52,756 bases of DNA, taken from the NCBI GenBank assembly GCA_004524445.1, contig SDNP01000022.1, positions 1-52,756 on the forward strand, given 5' to 3'. This DNA comes from Candidatus Thorarchaeota archaeon (GTDB taxonomy: Archaea > Asgardarchaeota > Thorarchaeia > Thorarchaeales > Thorarchaeaceae). Below are positions 34,848-43,269 of the stretch, in pieces (positions within the stretch are counted from its first letter, which is position 1; each line of letters begins with the position of its first letter). The notes under the pieces are model-generated. The model did no database searches, was not told the DNA's origin, and saw nothing but the letters and a program-made list of their open reading frames with translations. A program made the translations under genes and the position numbers.

Positions 34848-36437
34848 ATGTTTCAGCACAAGGGTTTCACTTGTCTGTTAGTATTAATACTGTCTTCTAG
34901 TTATACAATATCATTGACGTTTCCATTTATCTCAACAAGTACGACTACCGCCGATATTACACTGACCGAGCATGCTCGTATCACGATTGAGTCTAATGCT
35001 GATTTTGCTGAGCAAGCCGCCAGTGAAGGATGGCCTGGAGATGGATCCCTTCTTCACCCTTACAAGATACAAGGCTATAGAATCTCAAGTGACAGCACAT
35101 GTATACGAATTTCAGACACGACTGTGCACTTCCAAATAACCAGTTGCCAAGTTTCCATCTCGGATGCATCATCCGGCGTCGGCGTGTATCTGCATAATGT
35201 AACAAATGGCGATGTTTTGTATACCAACTTCACCGGTGGACTCACAGGTATCTATCTGTACCAGTCAGAAGACTGCATTTTGACTAGCAATAGAGTCGAG
35301 AAGTGTTCTCACAATGGTGTACGAGTCGAGAGGTCTAATCATTGTAGTGTGAGAAACTCGACAATCAAGGACTGCGATACGGGAATTCTTGTGGACTCGT
35401 CTCCCCACTCCCGTCTTTTGTATAATCAAATACAAAATGCAACAGAAACTGGGATATACATTGAATTCTCATTTTATTGTGAAGCAATTGAAAATAGCAT
35501 AACTCTCGGTGGCGGTGATGCTTTTGAAATCCATTTCTCGACTCATTCTGAGCTTATTGAGAATGTAGCTTGCCTCAATACCGGTGTTGGAATTTTGGTG
35601 TCCGGTGGAGGATATGATTTTGAAAACAACACGGCGTACGGCAATCCTGGGGGAGGAATGGCCTTGGAAGACTGCGGTTATAGTTCTCTCATAGGAAACC
35701 GACTTCATAGCAACGGAAGAAATGGGCTATCTCTAAATTCATCAGAGAATAACACCATCAGAGAGAACTGGTTATACGCCAATATCCAATTCGGATTGGC
35801 CTTGGATGAAGCAAGTGATTTCAATCAAATTTATGGTAATCTGCTTGGCTGGAACCTGCATAACAACTCGAGAGACGATGGCACTAACAACGAGTGGTGT
35901 CACGGAGTCGACACAGGGAATTCCTGGTCGGATTATCTTGGAGGCGCAGTGTATAGAATACCTGGTACGGGCAATGCTACTGATAGATATCCCACCCATC
36001 TGATTGACAACGCTCCTCCTGAAATCACGCCTCATCAAGATATAGAGTACATATTCGGTACTAAAGACAATGTACTGGTATATACCCCTGTTGAACAATT
36101 CCCCCATAGATTCTCCGTCTATAAGAACGGGACAACATTTCAGCTGGGTCATCCGTGGGATATGCGCCCAGTTCGGATCAATGTCGATCATCTTCCACCA
36201 GGAAGCCATGAATTTGAAGTGATGATATATGATGCTCAAGGAAACAGAGCCTATGATCAGGTAATGGTACTCGTGCAGCCAGGAAATGAGCGCACTGCAC
36301 CCTGGAATACCATTGTTGTGAGAATGGCGATATCCGCCTTCTTAGTAGGGCTCGCATTATTACTAGTTGAATTCGGTCGGAAATGGTCAAAAGGAAAAGA
36401 AAATCGAGCATTAATGACGCCGAATTCCTCCGACTGA
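34848..36437 (+). CDS. Secreted right-handed parallel beta-helix protein with C-terminal membrane anchor
   Basis: A 529-residue surface protein. Residues about 8-28 form a signal peptide. The central part (about 60-340) shows repeated NosD/PbH1-type coils, with recurring N-x-I/S-N-N patterns such as ENNTIRENWLYAN and DFNQIYGNLLGWN. It is followed by an Ig-like beta region (about 370-480) and a C-terminal transmembrane helix (about 495-517, ISAFLVGLALLLVEF) with a short basic tail. Such proteins bind carbohydrates or decorate the cell surface. Many Asn-x-Ser/Thr sequons suggest N-glycosylation. It lies on the same strand as the Roadblock pair but 105 bases apart, so a shared function is uncertain. 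Confidence 0.85.
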   Translation: MFQHKGFTCLLVLILSSSYTISLTFPFISTSTTTADITLTEHARITIESNADFAEQAASEGWPGDGSLLHPYKIQGYRISSDSTCIRISDTTVHFQITSCQVSISDASSGVGVYLHNVTNGDVLYTNFTGGLTGIYLYQSEDCILTSNRVEKCSHNGVRVERSNHCSVRNSTIKDCDTGILVDSSPHSRLLYNQIQNATETGIYIEFSFYCEAIENSITLGGGDAFEIHFSTHSELIENVACLNTGVGILVSGGGYDFENNTAYGNPGGGMALEDCGYSSLIGNRLHSNGRNGLSLNSSENNTIRENWLYANIQFGLALDEASDFNQIYGNLLGWNLHNNSRDDGTNNEWCHGVDTGNSWSDYLGGAVYRIPGTGNATDRYPTHLIDNAPPEITPHQDIEYIFGTKDNVLVYTPVEQFPHRFSVYKNGTTFQLGHPWDMRPVRINVDHLPPGSHEFEVMIYDAQGNRAYDQVMVLVQPGNERTAPWNTIVVRMAISAFLVGLALLLVEFGRKWSKGKENRALMTPNSSD

Positions 36438-36441
36438 AGTT

Positions 36442-36828
36442 TCAGTACTCGTAGATCTGTTTATCGTCAACTCCCCTACTGATATACCACGCAACCGCTG
36501 AATGAACTGCGATAAATAGGAAGAGCCCCTCATACACTATGGCTGCTATCATCTCGAGTGGAGTTGCTATGCCCACCTGTCCGATTATATACATCAAGAA
36601 CGAAAATAATGTCAAACCAGCTATAACACCGCAAATCCATCGTTTTCGTCTTCCTGCGGCATAACAGGGAAAAGAGCAATATTGCCCATTATAGCGTATG
36701 CGTAGGTTAGTGCTACCACACCAATTACATCCCGCTCTGGGATCGCCCCTCTCTCCCTTCGTTGGCGGCTTGTAACGCTCCATGAAAGACCTTGAATAAG
36801 TCTCATCCTCTGAATAAGTGTCTGCCAA
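36442..36828 (-). CDS. Small zinc-finger membrane protein
   Basis: A 128-residue protein. The N-terminal 35 residues are polar. A treble-clef-like zinc finger follows (CNWCG, then YCSFPC, about residues 34-55). Two transmembrane helices span about 64-85 and 92-113. The zinc finger faces the cytoplasm if the basic GRRKRW stretch stays inside. Function unknown. It converges with the beta-helix gene at a spacing of four bases. Confidence 0.72.
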   Translation of the reverse strand: MADTYSEDETYSRSFMERYKPPTKGERGDPRAGCNWCGSTNLRIRYNGQYCSFPCYAAGRRKRWICGVIAGLTLFSFLMYIIGQVGIATPLEMIAAIVYEGLFLFIAVHSAVAWYISRGVDDKQIYEY

Positions 36829-37069
36829 TTTCTACCACGTGCATAAATAAGATGGCATACGAATTAAAGTACTGCGATTATCTACTCATCCGTTTCTATG
36901 CACTCTTCATTGAACCAAGGACAGCAGACGCCTTCCCGCCCCACAAAGGCTTTTATGAGACTGGCTCAACACAAGACTTAATCACCTATGCGAAACGATT
37001 GGTCGGACCAGTAGTTTGGTCCTATCATTCTAGGACTCTCCTGATTCGAAACCTCAGAGGTGCCATACT

Positions 37070-37633
37070 ATGCGTAAAGATGACAAGGGCCGCATCCATC
37101 TCAAGATTGTATTCTACGGGCCATCCCTTGGCGGTAAGACAACGGCATTGCGCTGGCTGTATGGTAAAGTGGAGGGGCTCCAGAAAGGTGATTTCACTAG
37201 TATTGCGGACCAGACTAATCGAACTTTGTTTTTCGACTATGTACCTATGAGTGCTGGAGGACGTGTCCTGTTTGATGTCTTCACCGTGGCTGGACAGAAG
37301 CGGCATAGACATCAACGGAAGGTTGTCTTGCAAGGCACCGACGGACTTCTCTTTGTGGCTGACTCGTCTCCTGATCAACGTGATGAGAACATTGAGAGTT
37401 TCGAAGAGCTGAAGATGTTCGTGGGTGATGACCTTGGGCGGAATATACCCATAGTTGTCATGCTCAACAAGAGAGACCTGCCTAACCGAATGTCACGCGA
37501 TGAGATGCTTGACCTCTTGGGACTTGGAAGCAATATCCCAATCTATGAAACCATTGCCACTCAGGGCGTAGGTGTGAAACGGAGTTTTCAGGCCATCGCG
37601 AGAGAGGTCATTCTGAAGCGCATGTACAAATAG
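37070..37633 (+). CDS. MglA/Ras-like small GTPase
   Basis: A 187-residue GTPase. P-loop GPSLGGKT is at 17-24 and a switch I Thr at about 52. The G3 segment reads FTVAGQ (71-76), where canonical Ras enzymes have DxxGQ; MglA also has T at this place (TVPGQ), so the protein belongs to the MglA group. NKRD at 133-136 is G4, and ETIATQG near 160 is the G5 region. The Arg finger candidate RHRHQRK follows G3, as in MglA. A GAGGTG ribosome site lies seven bases upstream. Its likely partners are the Roadblock proteins at 31637, 33942, 34278 and 38419. It has no C-terminal lipidation motif. Confidence 0.9.
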   Translation: MRKDDKGRIHLKIVFYGPSLGGKTTALRWLYGKVEGLQKGDFTSIADQTNRTLFFDYVPMSAGGRVLFDVFTVAGQKRHRHQRKVVLQGTDGLLFVADSSPDQRDENIESFEELKMFVGDDLGRNIPIVVMLNKRDLPNRMSRDEMLDLLGLGSNIPIYETIATQGVGVKRSFQAIAREVILKRMYK

Positions 37634-37760
37634 AACAGTAATTGCGAGATTTTTTGCTTCAAGAACCGCGCAAGAGTGAGAAAGGCAGCCTACCATTGCC
37701 CCAAACACTTCTCAATAACCTTAACTAGGAATTTTACTTATCATCTGTAGTGAGTTAGAA

Positions 37761-38201
37761 ATGTCGCAAGGGGAAAGAGTCTGTAGCTCATGTGGTAAAC
37801 CCGTTCCTCTAGGGGCAAGGAACTGCCCGAATTGCGGTCGACTCTTTGTTGATCGGAGAGCAGAACGGTTGGGTGCTGACAAAGTGGATGCAGGTAGACC
37901 ACAGCAGCCTTTAACCGATACTACGAGCACCAGGACTAAAGAATCAAATTCCGATGCTCCATCTCCTCCACCCAAAGATACTGGGCCAACAGACGAGCAA
38001 GCAGAAACCGATAGCTTTTACGCCATAGCACCAGTATATCACGAACCATGTCCCAAATGTGGTAAAGGTGTCATAAAGAACAATAAATGTACTACCTGTG
38101 GGTATACTCCGGACTCCTCCGGCGAGAGCAAATGTTGTGGCCCCTGTGCTATCGTGTTTATTCTTATGACTTGGATTATCAGTCTAGTATATCTACTCTA
38201 G
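37761..38201 (+). CDS. Double zinc-ribbon protein with C-terminal membrane anchor
   Basis: A 146-residue protein. The first ribbon has C8, C11, C22 and C25. A Ser/Thr/Pro-rich linker spans about 40-85. A second ribbon uses CPKC and CTTC near 95-113. A short Cys-rich stretch (KCCGPC) and one transmembrane helix (about 128-146) end the protein, which would be tail-anchored. The zinc-ribbon head would lie in the cytoplasm. Function unknown; it lies between the GTPase and a Roadblock gene on the same strand. Confidence 0.75.
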   Translation: MSQGERVCSSCGKPVPLGARNCPNCGRLFVDRRAERLGADKVDAGRPQQPLTDTTSTRTKESNSDAPSPPPKDTGPTDEQAETDSFYAIAPVYHEPCPKCGKGVIKNNKCTTCGYTPDSSGESKCCGPCAIVFILMTWIISLVYLL

Positions 38202-38418
38202 GTTCTGCTATCATTCTGGTAAATCTGCACTATTGACCGACGAACTTACGCCACTCGGGAAGCTTCCCATGCTGATAATTCTTAAATAGTACAGAATGGC
38301 ATCTCCGTTCACGGTGGCTTTGTATGCCCTATCATGACAGCAGTTAAAAGCGCATTTTCAGCCTTAAGAAGCGAAGTCATTCTCAGAGGGTATACAAAAA
38401 TAATCCGAGGTGAAGTCG

Positions 38419-38790
38419 ATGAGTCAGACACGCGGCGATACATTGGAAGGAGTTCTCAATGAGTTGCAGGGAAGTATTCCCGAGATCGAGGCATGTGCAA
38501 TTGTGAGTGTTGAGGGACTACCTATTGTATCAGCCTTGCCTACCGATGTAGACGAGGCAAAAGTGGCTGCAATGACTGCGGCAATGCTGACTCTAGGGGA
38601 GAAGGCTGCGATAGAATTGGGCAAGGGAAATCTTGAGCAGGTAAACATCAAAGGGCAACAAGGTTGGTTACTCGCCATCCAAGCTGGAATGAATGCCTGT
38701 CTTACTGTATCTACTACTAGTGATGCAAAACTGGGACTTGTTTTTCTCGACATGAAGCGTGCTGCAGAAAAAATAGCCAGGATGATTTAG
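38419..38790 (+). CDS. Roadblock/LC7-domain protein
   Basis: A 123-residue MglB-like protein. ATG 38419 is chosen since GAGGTGA sits five bases upstream; the frame opens at a GTG inside that site. The core has strand ACAIVSVEGLPIVSALP, helix KVAAMTAAMLTLGEKAA and strands QVNIKGQQGWLLAIQAG and ACLTVSTTSDAKLGLVF. The stop is seven bases before the cis-prenyltransferase start, so the two are co-transcribed. This is the fourth Roadblock gene in 7 kb. Confidence 0.87.
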   Translation: MSQTRGDTLEGVLNELQGSIPEIEACAIVSVEGLPIVSALPTDVDEAKVAAMTAAMLTLGEKAAIELGKGNLEQVNIKGQQGWLLAIQAGMNACLTVSTTSDAKLGLVFLDMKRAAEKIARMI

Positions 38791-38796
38791 TACGAT

Positions 38797-39627
38797 TTGT
38801 TGACAACACCAACTCTATTAACGCAAGAATTCGGGGTACTTTCAGAGGGTGCAAATAGTTTGAATATAGCAGGTCCTGTCTATAGATTATACGAGTGGTG
38901 GCTTCATAGGCAACTGAGCAAGGAAGACGCCCCAGAACATGTTGGTATTATCCTAGACGGAAATAGGCGCTATGCCCGAGAACATGGCCTTGACACCCCC
39001 TGGTATGGCCACCGTAGAGGTGCACAAAAAGTGATGGAGGTCCTACGGATTCTCTGGGAAGCGGGAGTCAAAATTTGCACCTTGTATGCCTTCTCGATGG
39101 AGAATTTTCAGAGAAATAAGGATGAAGTCCGAGAAATAATGAAGATAGCTAAGGAGAAATTCGGTGAGGTCGTGGATAATCCGGATATAGAGCGTCACAA
39201 GGTGCGGGTAAAGGCTATTGGTCGCGTAGATCTTCTTCCTGAAGATGTACAACTCGCCATTCGAGCAGCAGAAAACCAGACAGAAGACTATGACCGACAC
39301 ACGTTGAATGTTGCAATAGGATATTCGGGTAGAACAGAACTTGTTGATGCATTCAAGTCGATCGGTAAGGAGATACAAAGCAATAACATGTCTCCAAATG
39401 ATATCGATGAGCAGCTCATTGAGAAATATCTCTATACCAATGGTGTGCCAGACCCCGATTTGATTATCAGAACCTCCGGTGAGGAACGCCTCTCTGGATT
39501 TCTTTTGTGGCAATCTGCATATTCTGAGCTCTATTTTGCCCAAATCTACTGGCCTGCTGTTCGTCGTATTGATGTCTGGCGTGCCTTAAGGTCATATGAA
39601 CAACGGTCCCGGCGGTATGGCCATTAA
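38797..39627 (+). CDS. uppS: Cis-prenyltransferase (polyprenyl diphosphate synthase)
   Basis: A 276-residue UppS/Rer2-type enzyme that adds isoprene units in cis to build the lipid carrier for glycosylation (undecaprenyl or dolichyl type). The motif GIILDGNRR has catalytic D54. YAFSMENFQRNKDE, AIGYSGRTEL, DLIIRTSGEERLSGFLLWQSAYSEL (in part) and the final RSRRYGH are all in place. It starts with TTG. It is co-transcribed with a Roadblock gene. The product supports N-glycosylation, consistent with the sequon-rich surface protein nearby. A 35-residue N-terminal extension precedes the catalytic domain. Confidence 0.94.
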   Translation: MLTTPTLLTQEFGVLSEGANSLNIAGPVYRLYEWWLHRQLSKEDAPEHVGIILDGNRRYAREHGLDTPWYGHRRGAQKVMEVLRILWEAGVKICTLYAFSMENFQRNKDEVREIMKIAKEKFGEVVDNPDIERHKVRVKAIGRVDLLPEDVQLAIRAAENQTEDYDRHTLNVAIGYSGRTELVDAFKSIGKEIQSNNMSPNDIDEQLIEKYLYTNGVPDPDLIIRTSGEERLSGFLLWQSAYSELYFAQIYWPAVRRIDVWRALRSYEQRSRRYGH

Positions 39628-39747
39628 TAGAACGAGCACTAAACAGTATGTTTGACACACCATTATATACCAGCTTATGAAAAAACAAAATAATCAGTGG
39701 ATATTAGGCTGAATGAATGAGAATCTATCCCCGGAGCGTGTGAAAGA

Positions 39748-40941
39748 TTGTCCAGAACTCCTATTGATGTATATAGAGGCATTGTTCAAACTCGCGTTGG
39801 GGATGAATCATCAACACGTATCAATCGCTTTGTTGACCGATTTTCGGGTTTGGAATTTGCTGAGGAGGACCTATCACTTCAATTTTCTCGCATGATTGGG
39901 TTGGGCTGCCGTCTGGTAGCCTACCTAGACTCTCGTTATGTGACAGGACTGGCGGACCTCACCATTTCTATAGATTTGGTGGACCACTTGGCCACTACCA
40001 CTAAATGGTGGAAAATGACCCGTCAGGATCCGTCCATTGTATTGCGTCCACGTGTCCGTGACCCGAGAGAACTCATGAAGTCTCTATCCGAGGTCTCATT
40101 TGATGCAAATACAAAGCGCAGGATTGCTGATGCCAGTGACAAGCTCTCTCGATTCCTAGAAGAACAGGAGATAACTTGGGCCGAAAAGCGAAAAGAAATC
40201 TGTGATGCCATGACTTCGACATGGCGTATTCTGGCTGGCTTTATTTGCAGAAGCGAAGGCAGAAATACTACTATAGAAGCGGATTTCGAACGGGCATATG
40301 ATGTGCTTAGAATCCTGTTATTCTATGTGAGCCTCAATGACTTCAAAGCCATTGTTGCTGTGAGGAAAATTGCATCAAGTCCAAAGCTCTCAAAGGCTGC
40401 CGCAATCAAGATTAGTCCTGGATTTGAGAGGCTATTGGAAACTTCAATGGCCTCTAGATTGGAATCGAAGAACAGAGAATATCTCTCTGGACTACTCAGC
40501 TCGTCACCCGGTTCCTGTCGAAACATCCTCACTAATTCTCTTCGGTTATTGGCACAGCTACAGGCAGTAAAATCCAAGCAGAATCGACTAGAAAAAGAAA
40601 ATTACGAACCTATCATCCGTAAATCCATAGATCATATGCAAGAAATGGGAATTCCATCTGATTTTGTGCACAATGAGGCATCGGTTCTTAGAATATTTAA
40701 GAGTCTAAAACCTGCAGAAGGCCTGAATGACAAGATTGCCTCCCTTACAAGGCGCCTTGAAGGGATGATTGTCGACTCAACGGGAAATCGAGACTTTCTT
40801 CTGCAATATTCTAAACTTGTGACCCGACTTATTTCACTGGTTCTTCTCATTGGAATCGGCACGAAAAACACGAAAGGCAAAATACACGATGAGGATATCA
40901 AGAGAGGCCTGATGCATGTTCAGCGATTAATCAGCGCTTAG
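39748..40941 (+). CDS. Uncharacterised 397-residue helical protein
   Basis: The protein is almost entirely alpha-helical, basic and soluble, without transmembrane segments until a short hydrophobic stretch near the end (LISLVLLIGIG). Features include two Arg-rich segments (RPRVRDPRELM, NTKRRIADASDKLSR) and repeated helix-turn patterns. I do not recognise a family. It starts at TTG 39748 with GGAG about eleven bases upstream; an overlapping +1 frame beginning at 39713 is not supported further downstream. The gene lies 120 bases after uppS. Its end overlaps the convergent acdB gene by 11 bases. Confidence 0.7.
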   Translation: MSRTPIDVYRGIVQTRVGDESSTRINRFVDRFSGLEFAEEDLSLQFSRMIGLGCRLVAYLDSRYVTGLADLTISIDLVDHLATTTKWWKMTRQDPSIVLRPRVRDPRELMKSLSEVSFDANTKRRIADASDKLSRFLEEQEITWAEKRKEICDAMTSTWRILAGFICRSEGRNTTIEADFERAYDVLRILLFYVSLNDFKAIVAVRKIASSPKLSKAAAIKISPGFERLLETSMASRLESKNREYLSGLLSSSPGSCRNILTNSLRLLAQLQAVKSKQNRLEKENYEPIIRKSIDHMQEMGIPSDFVHNEASVLRIFKSLKPAEGLNDKIASLTRRLEGMIVDSTGNRDFLLQYSKLVTRLISLVLLIGIGTKNTKGKIHDEDIKRGLMHVQRLISA

Positions 40942-41671
40942 ATTTTTTCCCGTCGTTTTCGATGAGGATTCTTGCATCTCCTACCAGTGCGCCTTTTCCC
41001 TTCTCATACACAAAAGTGGGATTGCAGTCCAATTCATTAATTTCCGGATTTTCACTTACCATCTTTGATACTGAGAGCATAATATCGACTAACGCGTCAA
41101 TGTCTCTCGGAGGTTGCCCTCTAACCCCTTGCAGAATCTTTGACGCTTTGATTTCATGAACCATCTCTCGGGCATCAACTTCCTTTAGGGGGATCAGTCT
41201 GAAAGTCACGTCCTTGAGGACTTCAACAAATATACCTCCTAGTCCAAACATTAGGGCATGACCAAACTGGGGGTCCTTGGTGACTCCGATTATGACTTCT
41301 GTGCCAGCTTCAACAAAATCCGTTACGAACACGCCTCGGCTCAGGTCAACTTCAGTCTCTTCTTTTTCTCCGTAGGATTTGACATTCTTCATGATTTCAT
41401 CGAATGCATTTCTGACCTCTTCCTCATTTTTGAGGTTCAATTTTACTCCGCCAGCATCAGACTTATGAAGAACATCCTTCGAGAGGATCTTTAAGACGAC
41501 AGGATAGCCTATTTTCTCTGCTTCTTGCACAGCCTTGTCTGCGGTTTCAGCTGTGCTATACGCTGGGATTGGTATTCCATATGCTTTCATAATATCCTTA
41601 GCTTCATTCTCAAGAACAAACGTTCTCCCCTCTGAGAGGGCGGTTTCGAATATTTTTTTGGCTTTCTTCAT
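40931..41671 (-). CDS. acdB: Acyl-CoA synthetase (ADP-forming), beta subunit
   Basis: A 246-residue ATP-grasp subunit that makes ATP from ADP and phosphate as acyl-CoA is cleaved to acid. Segments typical of the family are EAKDIMKAYGIPIPAY, GYPVVLKILSKDVLHKSDAGGVKLNL, GLGGIFVEVLKDV and ELDCNPTFV. Length fits the separate beta subunit of archaea. The gene follows the alpha subunit by 47 bases on the same strand. Confidence 0.94.
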   Translation of the reverse strand: MKKAKKIFETALSEGRTFVLENEAKDIMKAYGIPIPAYSTAETADKAVQEAEKIGYPVVLKILSKDVLHKSDAGGVKLNLKNEEEVRNAFDEIMKNVKSYGEKEETEVDLSRGVFVTDFVEAGTEVIIGVTKDPQFGHALMFGLGGIFVEVLKDVTFRLIPLKEVDAREMVHEIKASKILQGVRGQPPRDIDALVDIMLSVSKMVSENPEINELDCNPTFVYEKGKGALVGDARILIENDGKKSKR

Positions 41672-41718
41672 TGCCTATCAGGCCTCTTCAGTTACCTCTG
41701 GAATCTTTCACGCCTTAT

Positions 41719-43161
41719 TTATGATTTGTCGAAATCAGCAGTCTTTCTGAAATCCTTTCCGTATCTTATTTCTCCGTATTTTGCTAATGCCCATGCGGCT
41801 AAAGCTCCTTTTTCACCAGTAGCATAAGTGGGCACTCCCATCAATTCCATAATTTCACCAGCTTTGGTGGTAAAACCACCCCCCATTGAAATCACAACGA
41901 ACGGTTTGCCGGATTGTCTTGAGTAATTAGCTATGTGATTTGTAATATCCATTCCTAAGCTAGGAGTCTGTAATAGCATTCCGACAACGAAGATGTCGTA
42001 TTCATCTGAGGATATGGTCTCTTCAAACACTGCGTCATACCTTTGGGAATCACCATCTCCAACCACATCAATAGGATTCCTCAATGCACAATACGGGGGC
42101 AATCTTTCCTGAAGTTTCTCCTTAAGATTTGAGGAAGGAGGGGGAATTGCCAACCCTAATACTTCAATCGCGTCTGTTGCCATGACGCCCAGGCCTCCTC
42201 CATTGGTGACCATCAGTACCCTATCACCTTTTGCGGGTGGTTGCATCGCCAAGGCTTTTGCCATATCAAACATATATTCGAAGTTTTCTGCTCGAATTAT
42301 TCCTGCCTGTTTATATGCGGCATCTGCTACCCGGTCTGAACCTGCAAGAGACCCGGTATGAGAACTCGCCGCTTCCTTTGCTCTCTCTCCTCTTCCGGAC
42401 TTGACCACTAGGATTGGTTTATTGGGGGTGACCGTCTTTGCGGTGTTGAAGAATGAGCGTCCCTGAAGTGGATCATAACCCTCCGTATAATAGCATATTA
42501 CCTGGGTTGATGAATCGTCAGAAAGGTAGCAAAGCAAGTCATCATCATCAACATCGGATTTATTCCCTAGGCTAATGATTTTGCTAATTCCCAGGCCTAG
42601 TTCTGCAGTCCAGTCTGCAATAGCTGCGGCGAACGCACCCGATTGAGAAACAAGTGATATGTTTGCAACATTACTGGGCCTTGGTCGCCCACATCTGTGC
42701 TCTGGCAGAAAGAAGGTGTCAATATGTGTCTGAGTGTCAATAACTCCAACACAATTTGGACCAATAATGCGAACACCATTCTTCTTGGCTATCTCAACAA
42801 TTTCATTCTCAAGAGCAGCACCTTTGGGTCCAGTTTCTGAGAATCCTCCTGAAACAACGATGGCTGCCTTCGTTTTTTTCTTTGCAATGTCTTTGAATAC
42901 TCTTGGAGTGAGTTGTGCAGGAACTGCCACAATGACCATATCTATTGGGTCGGGGATTTCCTGAAGAGAAGGATAGCATGGTACTCCTAGGACACTAGAA
43001 TACTTTGGATTTACCCCGTAGACTTTTCCGGTATATTGTGGTTTGATAAAATTCTGGACAATGGACTGTCCCACACTGTTGGGAGTTGCAGATGCTCCAT
43101 ATATGGCCACACTTCTTGCTTTGAAGAATAAATCAATGTCGTCAAGACTTGTATCTGACAA
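41719..43161 (-). CDS. acdA: Acyl-CoA synthetase (ADP-forming), alpha subunit
   Basis: A 480-residue CoA-binding and ligase subunit. The N-terminal CoA-binding fold (SVAIYGASATPNSVG), SQSGAFAAA and SLGNKSDVDDDDLL are typical. The phosphorylated histidine is H268 in ASSHTGSLAGSD. With the beta subunit it forms ATP at the end of peptide or sugar fermentation. Starts with TTG, supported by GGGTGAT. Fused single-chain forms exist in other archaea; here the genes are split. Confidence 0.94.
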   Translation of the reverse strand: MSDTSLDDIDLFFKARSVAIYGASATPNSVGQSIVQNFIKPQYTGKVYGVNPKYSSVLGVPCYPSLQEIPDPIDMVIVAVPAQLTPRVFKDIAKKKTKAAIVVSGGFSETGPKGAALENEIVEIAKKNGVRIIGPNCVGVIDTQTHIDTFFLPEHRCGRPRPSNVANISLVSQSGAFAAAIADWTAELGLGISKIISLGNKSDVDDDDLLCYLSDDSSTQVICYYTEGYDPLQGRSFFNTAKTVTPNKPILVVKSGRGERAKEAASSHTGSLAGSDRVADAAYKQAGIIRAENFEYMFDMAKALAMQPPAKGDRVLMVTNGGGLGVMATDAIEVLGLAIPPPSSNLKEKLQERLPPYCALRNPIDVVGDGDSQRYDAVFEETISSDEYDIFVVGMLLQTPSLGMDITNHIANYSRQSGKPFVVISMGGGFTTKAGEIMELMGVPTYATGEKGALAAWALAKYGEIRYGKDFRKTADFDKS

Positions 43162-43269
43162 TTATATCACCCACACTATTATGAAGTATCCACGGTCATA
43201 ATGAAACTTCCACGCTACTTGTAAGTTATTATATGGCATCGTAATTCTAATAGCATAATTCTCTTGCCA

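Noticed and set aside
36792..37250. 152-codon plus-strand frame upstream of the GTPase
   Set aside because: Overlaps the GTPase gene in another frame, no family pattern and no ribosome site.
39713..39895. 60-codon frame overlapping the start of the 397-residue gene
   Set aside because: It ends early and the other frame continues for 397 codons. A frameshift was considered, but the longer frame has a usable TTG.
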